Of a stretch of DNA of 21,684 nt, positions 11,850 to 19,613 are shown piece by piece. The stretch is from positions 1 through 21,684 of IMG/VR virus record IMGVR_UViG_3300032163_000115; one strand, written 5' to 3'. The notes under the pieces were generated by a model that saw only the letters and a list, made by a program, of their open reading frames with translations, had not been told where the DNA came from and made no database searches. The stretch comes from a virus. Each line of letters begins with the position of its first letter. Position 1 is the first letter of the stretch. The position numbers were made by a program, and so were the translations under genes.

Positions 11850-12420
11850 ACAACAAAACCTACGAAAAATCAAAATCAACAGCTTTAACAGAGAAACGTT
11901 AAAACCATTGGAACAACAAAACCTACTCAACTGCATTCGCATTCGCTCATAAAGCTTTACGTGAGAACCGTTAAAACCATTGGAACTGCAACACCTACAC
12001 TTACAATCTAACAGTGCGTACTAAATTATGGAGTGCTATGCTTGCATTTTACAGCATTCGATACAAGTATCTCATTAAATGCTCAATAGAACATCGTTAG
12101 AATCAGGAAATACAACACCTACAACACTGCATACGATACCGCTTCGCGGTTAGAGCGGTGAACCTAGTGAGAATTACAGCTAGAATGCTACGCATTACGC
12201 AGCAATAGTGTGAGTGTAAGTATACGCAACACCTAGTACGCGCTACCGCGCTACAGTCAAATACAACTGCAGGAATGTTAGATGCAACACCAGTACAAGT
12301 GAGGCTGCGCCTGAAAACCGTAGCAACTGCAACACCTACGCTAGAGGCAACCCCGTAAAGCAAATGCAACAGTGAGAGGAACAACAACGATGTAAACCTA
12401 CGATGCGCTAACGCGATAAC
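11850..12420 (+). repeat. degenerate ~60-base repeat array in the divergent intergenic region
   Basis: The 900 bases between the two gene arms (11683-12586) hold no convincing large gene. From about 11850 the motif CAACACCTAC or close variants recurs at 11854, 11917, 11989, 12113, 12227, 12285, 12330 and ~12391. The gaps of 45-72 bases (twice that where a unit seems eroded) give a rough 60-base period. Two units (11881-11926 and 11953-11998) agree at 39 of 46 bases, including an identical 18-base block CGTTAAAACCATTGGAAC. Small stems occur between later units (ACCGC-TTC-GCGGT, CGCG-CTAC-CGCG, AGGC-TGC-GCCT). A related string, GGAACATTGCAACTCC, sits just before the small terminase start. Confidence 0.6.
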
Positions 12421-12483
12421 ACAAAATTTAGCCGGGGGTATGACCCTTTTTACCATCCGTCGATGCGCCAGTCCTAAGACACC

Positions 12484-12609
12484 ATGAAAACTTTCCTAAA
12501 CTTTTTCAAATCGTCTAATACCTCACACATGATATTTAGCTCTCAACGTACAATACAAGTATCACCTCGCGGAACATTGCAACTCCATGAACACTTCGAC
12601 CACAACTAG
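12484..12609 (+). CDS. candidate tiny protein, 41 aa
   Basis: An ATG at 12484 opens 41 codons (MKTFLNFFKSSNTSHMIF to the end) that overlap the start of the small terminase gene by 23 bases. The residue mix is plausible for a leader-type peptide but there is no clear Shine-Dalgarno site, and no family is recognised. It could couple to terminase translation or be chance. Confidence 0.22.
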   Translation: MKTFLNFFKSSNTSHMIFSSQRTIQVSPRGTLQLHEHFDHN

Positions 12610-13132
12610 TACTACTGAGCGCGCCCTTGCACTCCTCGGTGCTAATGTCAACCCAACACAGGTCGCTGCAGCCCTCGGAGTAGAATTGAGTCGTATTTCC
12701 CAGCTATTGAGCGATGCGGAGTTTGCGGCGCAGGTGTCAGCACTGCGATTCGAAACACTGCATAAACACAACGCGCGTGATAATGAGTATGACTCACTGG
12801 AAGATACACTCATTGAACGACTCCGCGATTGTCTCCCAATGATGCACCGACCGATGGAGGTACTCAAAGCTATTGCGGTAATTAATGCCGCGAAACGTCG
12901 TGGAGTCTCGGCTCCTGAGATGCTCCACCAGCAAGCAGCAGTATTACAACTTGTAATGCCTACTCAAATCATCAACCATTTCACTAAAAACATCAACAAT
13001 CAAGTAGTGCGAATTGGAGAGAGAGATTTAATTACGATCCAATCTGGTACATTGCTGGATAAAGTTAAAGAACGAATAGACGTTCGTACACTAGAGAATC
13101 ATAATGGACATGAACCCGCCCCCACTTCCTGA
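12587..13132 (+). CDS. terS: terminase small subunit, 181 aa
   Basis: Predicted DNA-recognition subunit of the packaging motor: it binds the phage packaging site and brings it to the large subunit. Residues ~10-45 (ALALLGANVNPTQVAAALGV, then SRISQLLSDAEF) form a clear helix-turn-helix typical of small terminases. A long helical middle (EDTLIERLRDCLPMM onward) would be the oligomerisation part, and the C-terminal piece is polar. The position directly before the large terminase and the length agree with the family. The ribosome site before ATG 12587 is weak (GGAA 13 bases upstream). It is the first main gene of the plus-strand arm, and the upstream repeat array is a natural candidate for its binding site. 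Confidence 0.85.
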   Translation: MNTSTTTSTTERALALLGANVNPTQVAAALGVELSRISQLLSDAEFAAQVSALRFETLHKHNARDNEYDSLEDTLIERLRDCLPMMHRPMEVLKAIAVINAAKRRGVSAPEMLHQQAAVLQLVMPTQIINHFTKNINNQVVRIGERDLITIQSGTLLDKVKERIDVRTLENHNGHEPAPTS

Positions 13133-13301
13133 TGCTGCACTAGATTTAGGTGCGCCTACCGAGATTGCTGCCAAGCGTGCAGCATTCTTGGCATTGGATC
13201 GTGCGCGAGCAATGGCGGTACTCGCATCCATTCAATCCCAGCTTTCCCAACGCGTATCACTGGTGGAAATTGTGGCGCGGTCCGGAGATTCCATTGAGTG
13301 A
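13104..13301 (+). CDS. short ORF between the terminase genes, 65 aa
   Basis: An ATG at 13104 opens a frame that overlaps the end of the small terminase by 29 bases and stops at 13301, overlapping the proposed TTG start of the large terminase by 8 bases. The product is MDMNPPPLPDAALD, then an Ala/Arg-rich helical stretch (AAKRAAFLALDRARAMAVLA) and a short polar end. It reads as more protein-like than the competing large-terminase extension over the same bases, which is Trp-rich. It could be a separate small protein, or the real N-terminus of the large terminase if a frameshift or sequencing error lies near 13250-13300. Confidence 0.45.
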   Translation: MDMNPPPLPDAALDLGAPTEIAAKRAAFLALDRARAMAVLASIQSQLSQRVSLVEIVARSGDSIE

Positions 13302-14928
13302 GCATGGCGATGTACTCATGCGTAACCTCGGATTCGAAACTGAGGAGATACAACAAGCACGAGCTAAACAGCGAGAAATTGACGCTAAGATCGAGGAGCT
13401 CCAGGCTACGGCTCTTAATGAGGAAGATTACCAGCGCCAGATTGCGTCCTCTCACATCACGGAGGCGGTATTTAAGGCGGATCAAGTCAATGAAATGGCT
13501 CGTAACAGTCTCGATTTCCTCGCAGCTATTGCTATGCCAACGGTGTTCAAATATTTTTTTCCTGACGTATTTCAGAATGTTTGGCAGTGGCTTCTATCTT
13601 ACGTTACCAAAACTCGTGATTTCTCGCAGCTCGCTCTCGGATTACCTCGTGGATTTGGTAAAACCACACTCATTAAGATTTTCATCCTCTACTGCATTCT
13701 GTTCACCTCCAAACGGTTTATACTGGTCACATCTTCTACGGCTACTCTCGCGGAGAATATCCTCTCAGATATAGTGGATATGTTAGAGGAGCCAAATATT
13801 AAGAAAACATTTGGTGACTGGAAACTAGGAATCGAAAAGGACACTCAAGCAGTTAAGAAGTTTGGATTCCGTGGACGAAACATCATACTAGCAGGAATAG
13901 GAGCAGGAACCTCTCTTCGCGGTCTCAACATTAAGAATGAGCGCCCAGATGTAATGGTATTTGAGGATATTCAGACTCGTGAACAAGCCGATTCGGATAT
14001 ACAATCAGATAACCTGGAAAAGTGGATGATTGGTACGGCTATGAAAGCTAAATCTCCACACGGATGTTTATTCATATTCATTGCGAATATGTACCCCACA
14101 AAATATTCCATTCTTCGCAAACTCAAAACTAATGCCACGTGGACTAAATTCATTGCTGGAGGAATACTGAGTGATGGCACCTCACTGTGGGAGGAACTTC
14201 AGCCGCTTACTCAACTGATGAATGAATTTGAGTCTGATCTAGCGATGGGACGTCCCGAAATATTTTTCGCTGAAGTACTCAACGATGAAACCGCATCGTC
14301 AAATAATTTAGTAGATTTTTCTAAACTTCCCGCTTACCCATACAAACAAGATGATATTCCAGCAGGTTCATTCATTATTATTGATCCATCCTCAGGTAAG
14401 GTAAATAGTGATGCCGTTGCAATCGGGTATTGCGAGATTCACAATGGATACCCAGTACTGATGGAACTAGTTAATGATAGACTATCACCTGGAGCAACCA
14501 TACGAAAAGCGTTAGAACTCGCACTTAAACACCAGTGTTGGCTTATAGCCATTGAGAGTGTGGCGTATCAATCAACTCTCGCATACTGGTTTCAATTTGT
14601 GTGTCAGCAGATGGGAATACTAGGAATCGAAGCGGTTGAGGTGTATCCAGGTGGATATTCTAAGAACTCACGAATCCTAGCAATGTACAAGACATATCAA
14701 ACGGGTGAGATTTGGGTGCATCCAGACATTGTAGCAACCGCTCATTTGCAAATTACTCAGTGGAATCCACTCCGGAGAGATAACGTGGATGATATACTGG
14801 ATCTCATGGCATACATGCCAAAAGTGGTAGAGTTGTATGGATCATACATTGTGAGTCGCGGAGTTATTGAGGATCAGGGATTCTCGGTGATTGAGGTATT
14901 ACCAGCTAGTGTGAGTGCTGCATTCTGA
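13294..14928 (+). CDS. terL: terminase large subunit, ATPase and nuclease, 544 aa
   Basis: Packaging motor: cuts concatemeric DNA and pumps it into the prohead through the portal. Numbered from the TTG at 13294: Walker A GLPRGFGKTT at 116-125, Walker B VMVFED at 220-225, then the RNase H-like nuclease with D364 (FIIIDPSSG), E421 (AIESVAY) and an Asp cluster near 499-503 (NVDDILDLMAY). The TTG start has GGAG six bases upstream and overlaps the preceding ORF by 8 bases. Alternatives are ATG at 13318 (no ribosome site) and GTG at 13150, whose extra 48 residues are Trp-rich and unconvincing. A GGGAG site for the next gene follows the stop. Identity is firm; the start is not. Confidence 0.92.
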   Translation: MSEHGDVLMRNLGFETEEIQQARAKQREIDAKIEELQATALNEEDYQRQIASSHITEAVFKADQVNEMARNSLDFLAAIAMPTVFKYFFPDVFQNVWQWLLSYVTKTRDFSQLALGLPRGFGKTTLIKIFILYCILFTSKRFILVTSSTATLAENILSDIVDMLEEPNIKKTFGDWKLGIEKDTQAVKKFGFRGRNIILAGIGAGTSLRGLNIKNERPDVMVFEDIQTREQADSDIQSDNLEKWMIGTAMKAKSPHGCLFIFIANMYPTKYSILRKLKTNATWTKFIAGGILSDGTSLWEELQPLTQLMNEFESDLAMGRPEIFFAEVLNDETASSNNLVDFSKLPAYPYKQDDIPAGSFIIIDPSSGKVNSDAVAIGYCEIHNGYPVLMELVNDRLSPGATIRKALELALKHQCWLIAIESVAYQSTLAYWFQFVCQQMGILGIEAVEVYPGGYSKNSRILAMYKTYQTGEIWVHPDIVATAHLQITQWNPLRRDNVDDILDLMAYMPKVVELYGSYIVSRGVIEDQGFSVIEVLPASVSAAF

Positions 14929-14939
14929 GGGAGATGTAA

Positions 14940-15524
14940 GTGACTGATCGAATTAAAGCATATCGTGCAGAAGAATCATTACCGCTTCACTTTGATGCGG
15001 CGAAGGTTGTGGAACTTGCACGTGCTGCGCAATTCGCAGTTGACGCTGGTGAATTGCCCCCAGAAGCAGTGACTACTCTAGGTGGAAGATATCTCCAAGA
15101 AGGTCGAGATGATGCTGGTGTTGATTTATACAATATCAACGATCCAGCTGCTCGAGGACTTTTTAATAAACTTAAAGCTGCTGGATTTAGTGAGCAAGCA
15201 GCCAAGTATGCAGCAGCGTACAAAGCTAATCTTCGTTTGGCGCGCATTCATAAGGTATCTTTTGATGATGCGTACAATGGAGGTGGAACTCCTGGATACA
15301 GTACTCAAATCAAACGCCAGCATGAAGCCGCGGCAACTGATCCCAGGAATGAGGATTTCCGCGCTCTCCTTCGCAGTGCCACACAATCCACAGTAGTAGC
15401 AGTGGCTACGCCTCCACCCACCGAACCTGCACCTACACCTGAACGTACTGTCCTGGATCACATCAAAGAATTCATTGGTACCATCGGTACTGAAGCCACT
15501 GCCGTATTCGGCGAGGAGCATTAA
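14940..15524 (+). CDS. hypothetical virion-region protein, 194 aa
   Basis: GTG start at 14940 with GGGAG six bases upstream, 11 bases after the large terminase. The product is mainly helical and Ala-rich: AKVVELARAAQFAVDAGELP, then a stretch LGGRYLQEGRDDAGVDLYNI, then helices (AARGLFNKLKAAGFSEQAAK). A Pro/Thr-rich linker (PPPTEPAPTPE) leads to a short C-terminal helix. I cannot assign a family with confidence. The place between terminase and portal suggests a structural or internal virion protein, or an assembly factor. Confidence 0.75.
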   Translation: MTDRIKAYRAEESLPLHFDAAKVVELARAAQFAVDAGELPPEAVTTLGGRYLQEGRDDAGVDLYNINDPAARGLFNKLKAAGFSEQAAKYAAAYKANLRLARIHKVSFDDAYNGGGTPGYSTQIKRQHEAAATDPRNEDFRALLRSATQSTVVAVATPPPTEPAPTPERTVLDHIKEFIGTIGTEATAVFGEEH

Positions 15525-15527
15525 ATC

Positions 15528-15803
15528 ATGGCATCTACTAAGAATGCAACTCCCCCAGAAACAATCAAGTCAGTCCTGGAAGCCCTCGGCGCGGTTTCAA
15601 AATCCGCATCTCCTATTGCTGTTAAACTAGCACAAATAGCAGATATTACTGATACTAGTATTGACCCTCAAACTGATGCTCTCCTCAGTCTCGTACACGC
15701 TAAAGCAATGATGGATTTCAAAGCTCTCGCTGATCCAGTATCAGCAGCATCTGGACTCACCAAGCCCACCGCAACAAATCTTGCTTCCTCCGGAGTAGCA
15801 TAA
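15528..15803 (+). CDS. small hypothetical virion-region protein, 91 aa
   Basis: ATG at 15528 follows the previous stop by 3 bases, with GAGGAG as ribosome site inside that gene's last codons. The product is helical and rich in Ala, Ser and Thr (SVLEALGAVSKSASPIAVKL) with a flexible end (GLTKPTATNLASSGVA). No motif is recognised. Its place two bases before the portal gene suggests it is made in step with it. Confidence 0.75.
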   Translation: MASTKNATPPETIKSVLEALGAVSKSASPIAVKLAQIADITDTSIDPQTDALLSLVHAKAMMDFKALADPVSAASGLTKPTATNLASSGVA

Positions 15804-15805
15804 CC

Positions 15806-17827
15806 ATGTCTCAATCCAACACGCCATTCATTCTCCCTAAAAATGCCCAGCAAGGCATATTGATGTTTTCGCGTGAGTGCTACACGATGCTCAATACATC
15901 GTGGAACATTCGGGAGAATATGAGAGCCGTTGATCTTGCGTACATTCGTGAGAATGATTTTACAGTGGAACATCAGCGCGCTAAAGCATACAATCGCTAT
16001 GGCGATCCAACTAAATACCAAGATATCGTAGTACCGGTGGTGATGCCACAAGTAGAACAAGCTGTAACATACCAATCAGCTGTATTCTTACAAGGTGTGC
16101 CGCTTTTTGGATGTGTTGCATCTCCTGAATATGAAGATGCGGCAATGCAGATAGAATCAATCATTGATGCCAATGCTATTCGCGGCGGTTGGAATCGGCA
16201 CTTAATGATGTTCTTTCGTGATGGATTCAAGTACAATCTCGGAATTGTGGAGGTAGCGTGGAAACGCCAAACAACTCCAGTCCTAGAAACTAACATTACA
16301 TTCTCAGCCACACAAGGTAAACCAAAAGAAACGGTGTGGGAAGGTAATGTTGTTGAACGGTGGGATCCATATAACTCATTCTTTGATTCCCGTTGTGCTC
16401 CCGCGGAAATCTACAAGCAAGGTGAATTTGTCGGTAAGACAGAACTGATGAGTCGCATTGCTCTCAAACAGTTCATTCAAGAGCTTCCGGATAAGATGGT
16501 AGATAATATCAAAGAGGCGTTTGAATCTGGTTTGGGTGCTGGAGCTACGGGCAATCCTGGAGGGATAGAGTCTTATTATATTCCTCAAATCAATCCTCAA
16601 GCCATTCTCAATCGCAATCCTCGTGCATCTACCAATTGGATGGCATGGGCAGGATTAGCACTTGAAGGGCCCGATGGTATTAAGATTGCATACAAGAACA
16701 TGTACGAAGTCACTACTCTATACGGGAAAATAATTCCTAGTGATTTCAAATTACGAGTTCCGGGTGCCAATACTCCGCAGATTTGGAAGTTTGTTATAGT
16801 GAATCATTCTGTGATCATCTATGCTGAACGTCAGACTAATGCTCACGGTTTCCTTCCCGTCCTCTTTTTTCAACCTCTTGAGGATGGACTCCAATACCAA
16901 ACTAAATCGTTAGCACAAAACGTTAAGCCAATCCAAGAAGTATCTACCGCATTGATGGCAGCTTCCATTGCGGCGCGGCGTCGTGCTATCAGTGATCGAG
17001 GTATCTATGACCCATCCAGAATCACCGAAGCAAATATCAACAGCGACAATCCAAGCGCTAAAATTCCTGTGCGACCAGCGGCGTATGGAAAACCTCTCAA
17101 CGAAGCCTACTACTCAATCCCATTCAAAGACGATCAATCTCCTATCATCATGCAAGAGATTGTCCAACTCCAGTCATTTGCAAATGTCATTGCTGGACGC
17201 AATCAAGCGCAGCAAGGACAATTTGTAAAAGGAAATAAGACACGGCATGAGTACCAAGATATAATGGAGCATGCCTCAGGTCGTGATCAAATGATTGCTA
17301 TACTTGCTGAATCGCAAGTATTCACTCCCATGAAAGAGATCATCAAACTTGACATTATGCAATACCAGTTGGCTGGGGATGTATACAATCGCGTCAAAAA
17401 TTCTTCAATAACAATTGATCCAAACGCTTTACGTACAGCTACCCTTGCATTCAAGATGAGTGATGGACTCCTCCCCTCTGATAAACTTATCAGTGCTGAT
17501 GCAATGCAAATGGCACTCCAAGTCATTGGTTCTTCTCCTGAGATTAACGGACAGTACAACATTGGTCCGATGTTTAGCTACTTAATGAAAACTCAGGGAG
17601 CGCATATAACTGAGTTTGAGAAATCACAACCTCAGATTGCATATGAAGGCGCGGTTGCGCAGTGGCAGCAAGTTTGCATACAAATGGTTAAGATTAATCC
17701 ACAAGTACAACCTAATCAATTTCCACCCCAACCACTCCCACAGCAATATAATTATATCCCTGGAGCACCTCCGTCCAAGCAAGGTCAACCAGCAGCACCA
17801 ACTCAGGCACCAATAGAATCACCATGA
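15806..17827 (+). CDS. portal protein, 673 aa
   Basis: Predicted head-to-tail portal: a dodecameric ring at one capsid vertex through which DNA enters and leaves, nucleating capsid assembly. The length (673) fits large portals of podovirus-like phages. Features: helix-rich N-terminus with RENDFTVEHQRAKAYNRYGD, a DIVVPVVMPQVEQAVTYQSA stretch typical of portals near the clip and stem, a middle beta region, and a helical stretch (QIVQ-type helices and RNQAQQGQFVKGNKTRHEYQ) around residues 465-490. The C-terminal 40 residues are Pro/Gln-rich and disordered. ATG at 15806 has GGAG upstream; its stop overlaps the next start (ATGA). It sits in the expected place after the terminase. No frame disruption is seen. 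Confidence 0.85.
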   Translation: MSQSNTPFILPKNAQQGILMFSRECYTMLNTSWNIRENMRAVDLAYIRENDFTVEHQRAKAYNRYGDPTKYQDIVVPVVMPQVEQAVTYQSAVFLQGVPLFGCVASPEYEDAAMQIESIIDANAIRGGWNRHLMMFFRDGFKYNLGIVEVAWKRQTTPVLETNITFSATQGKPKETVWEGNVVERWDPYNSFFDSRCAPAEIYKQGEFVGKTELMSRIALKQFIQELPDKMVDNIKEAFESGLGAGATGNPGGIESYYIPQINPQAILNRNPRASTNWMAWAGLALEGPDGIKIAYKNMYEVTTLYGKIIPSDFKLRVPGANTPQIWKFVIVNHSVIIYAERQTNAHGFLPVLFFQPLEDGLQYQTKSLAQNVKPIQEVSTALMAASIAARRRAISDRGIYDPSRITEANINSDNPSAKIPVRPAAYGKPLNEAYYSIPFKDDQSPIIMQEIVQLQSFANVIAGRNQAQQGQFVKGNKTRHEYQDIMEHASGRDQMIAILAESQVFTPMKEIIKLDIMQYQLAGDVYNRVKNSSITIDPNALRTATLAFKMSDGLLPSDKLISADAMQMALQVIGSSPEINGQYNIGPMFSYLMKTQGAHITEFEKSQPQIAYEGAVAQWQQVCIQMVKINPQVQPNQFPPQPLPQQYNYIPGAPPSKQGQPAAPTQAPIESP

Positions 17828-18114
17828 AAATCCTAACCAACGCATTCACGTCGTATGACCTCGCTGCGGAAGAACTCAGTGCAGGACTCATACTTTCACC
17901 ACTACAACAAGCGGTGATTCGTAACCACATTTCTGGATATGCACACCAGAAATTAGGCATGGAATTTGATAACCGGAATCCCATGGAATTCGGCATTCAG
18001 ATTGCATTGTTGGATGGTAAGATAGGAGCATTACAATTACTCCTAGATGAGTCCGATGAAGCATTTCAACTTTCCCTCGCACAATCCAAAACTGCAGCAC
18101 AATCACAGGAGTAA
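17824..18114 (+). CDS. small hypothetical protein, 96 aa
   Basis: Starts at the ATGA overlap with the portal stop, so it is translationally coupled to it. The product (MKILTNAFTSYDLAAEEL onward) looks alpha-helical, ends in a Ser/Gln/Ala-rich tail, and lacks recognised motifs. Small genes between portal and scaffold are common in phages with SU10-type capsids, but their function is unknown. The next gene's AGGAG site overlaps its end. Confidence 0.78.
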   Translation: MKILTNAFTSYDLAAEELSAGLILSPLQQAVIRNHISGYAHQKLGMEFDNRNPMEFGIQIALLDGKIGALQLLLDESDEAFQLSLAQSKTAAQSQE

Positions 18115-18120
18115 CAAATC

Positions 18121-18882
18121 ATGGGTATCATGGACATATTTAAACAAGCAATCTCTCCCGCCGCACCTGCTGGTGCGCAACCCCCAACTACCAATATGGG
18201 ATCACCAGGTAATATTCCTCCTACTGGTCTTGATAATGGTGGTACTGCATTTGGCAGTGGTACTGCTCCCAACGGTGCTGTGCCTGCCGGAGCAGCAGAT
18301 GCTCCCAAAAACCCGTTGGACGAATTTTCTAAGTTATGGGAAAATGATCCTGATGCCATAGCGAAACCGAATGATCCATATTTTAATGTAAATATGGAAG
18401 CACTAACAAAGGCTGCTGGCTCCCAAAACTTTCTCACAAGCGTTACTCAGGAACAACTGGCATCAGTAGCAAAAGGTGGACCTGAGGCAGTTAAAGCATT
18501 TGCAACTGTATTGCAAAATGTCTCCCAGGACATTTACGCTCGTTCAGCATTTGCAGCATCAAAGATAGCAGAATCAGGACTTCTCAAGGCAGAAGGCAAA
18601 ATGCGTGCTGAGGTTCCTGGAATCATCAAGTCCCACGGTCTCCGTAATTCATTGTTAGAAGAAAACCCAGCTTTTTCCCACCCTGCAGCACAACCTCTGA
18701 TCTTCGCAGTTCAACAACAACTCACACTTAAACATCCGAATGCTAGTGAGAGTGAATTGCGTGGAATGGCAATACAATACTTAGCAGCGTTCAACCAAGC
18801 CGCAACCAAATTGGAGGTTACGGGCAGCAAATCTGGTGGAGCAGCAGCAAGTACCGAGGACTGGGAAGCGTTTTTAAAATGA
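18121..18882 (+). CDS. probable capsid scaffolding protein, 253 aa
   Basis: Probable internal scaffold that guides capsid assembly and then leaves. The first ~65 residues are disordered and rich in Gly, Pro and Ala (SPAAPAGAQPPTTNMGSPGN); the remainder is helical and Ala/Gln-rich (GPEAVKAFATVLQNVSQDIY), with a short charged end (STEDWEAFLK). This composition, the low-complexity start and the place before the decoration-like and major capsid genes fit scaffolds, which rarely share sequence. I see no protease triad. ATG at 18121 has AGGAG ten bases upstream. Confidence 0.75.
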   Translation: MGIMDIFKQAISPAAPAGAQPPTTNMGSPGNIPPTGLDNGGTAFGSGTAPNGAVPAGAADAPKNPLDEFSKLWENDPDAIAKPNDPYFNVNMEALTKAAGSQNFLTSVTQEQLASVAKGGPEAVKAFATVLQNVSQDIYARSAFAASKIAESGLLKAEGKMRAEVPGIIKSHGLRNSLLEENPAFSHPAAQPLIFAVQQQLTLKHPNASESELRGMAIQYLAAFNQAATKLEVTGSKSGGAAASTEDWEAFLK

Positions 18883-18924
18883 TCTAACAGTCTAATTACA
18901 GCGTCAATCTTTTGGAGACTCATA

Positions 18925-19572
18925 ATGCTCGCAAAACCTGTAGTCTATCAAGGTGGCTTTCAACGCAAGATGCTGCCTGGTGACGTGATGAGTGGCGGGG
19001 AAACTCTTGCTAATTCAGCACTCACTACCGCTGGCGCTGGTACGATTACAGCTGCCATTCTCGCATCCGGATACTGTGTCCGCACTGGTCCGGTCGGTGG
19101 TTATACTGATACCACTGCTACTGCTACTGACCTGATAACAGCTCTCACCAACGGTCCTGATGCTCCGAGTCCTGGTGATACGTTCAAGTTCCGCCATATT
19201 AACACTGTTGCGCAAGCAATGACGTTGGCAGGCGGAACTGGATGTACTCTCGGAACAGTGCCTGCTACAACGCTTGCAGCTAGTGGTTGGAAAGAGTATC
19301 TCGTGACGCTTACGAATACGACTCCTGCTACGACTTGCGCTGTCAACTTCACTACCGGTACCAAAATCATCACCGGTATGAGTCTTGCGCAAACCTCCGC
19401 TATCAGCGTTGGTCAGCTTGTAACTGGAACTTCTGTTGGCGCATCGTCCGTGGTTACGAGTATCCAACCTGGAACTGGTTGCAACGTGTCCGTGAATGCG
19501 ACTGGTACGGTTGTTGGTGGAGCAGTTACTTTCGCCCCCACCTACCGTATTGACGCATTGACGATGGGTTAA
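18925..19572 (+). CDS. probable capsid decoration or head-fibre-like protein, 215 aa
   Basis: Likely a virion surface protein, found between scaffold and major capsid genes where decoration proteins usually lie. The start is MLAKPVVYQGGF, then long Gly/Thr/Ala-rich beta-type sequence. The C-terminal part (TGTKIITGMSLAQTSAIS, then GQLVTGTSVGASSVVTSIQP) has the pattern of small repeated beta folds in phage surface proteins. A similar pattern (LPGMILQESVSGENIIINSV) is inserted in the major capsid protein that follows. ATG at 18925 has TTTGGAG upstream. No enzyme motif. Confidence 0.65.
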   Translation: MLAKPVVYQGGFQRKMLPGDVMSGGETLANSALTTAGAGTITAAILASGYCVRTGPVGGYTDTTATATDLITALTNGPDAPSPGDTFKFRHINTVAQAMTLAGGTGCTLGTVPATTLAASGWKEYLVTLTNTTPATTCAVNFTTGTKIITGMSLAQTSAISVGQLVTGTSVGASSVVTSIQPGTGCNVSVNATGTVVGGAVTFAPTYRIDALTMG

Positions 19573-19613
19573 TCGCCCCTCACCTCCACTAACCCATCAA
19601 GGAGACATACATC

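Noticed and set aside
11850-12420. CRISPR array
   Set aside because: Units are degenerate and irregularly spaced, repeats are not identical, and no cas1/cas2 genes are nearby; the Cas4-like gene belongs to a recombination operon.
12103-12456. 117-codon minus-strand open frame in the repeat region
   Set aside because: No ribosome site, odd Val/Cys/Arg-rich composition, and the sequence is explained by the degenerate repeats.
12424-12456. Plus-strand terminator GGGGG-TATGA-CCC followed by TTTTT
   Set aside because: The stem is only 3-4 pairs, too weak to call.
12516-12526. TAATACCTCAC, similar to the start of a T7-class promoter
   Set aside because: The similarity ends after a few bases, the initiating G-run is absent, and no phage RNA polymerase gene is seen in the window.
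12549-12554. TACAAT as -10 box for the structural operon
   Set aside because: No -35 or other promoter element at the right distance; the late promoter may need a phage factor and could not be placed.
19015-19467. 150-codon minus-strand open frame over the decoration-like gene
   Set aside because: Ser/Arg-rich shadow with no ribosome site, opposite to a well-supported gene.
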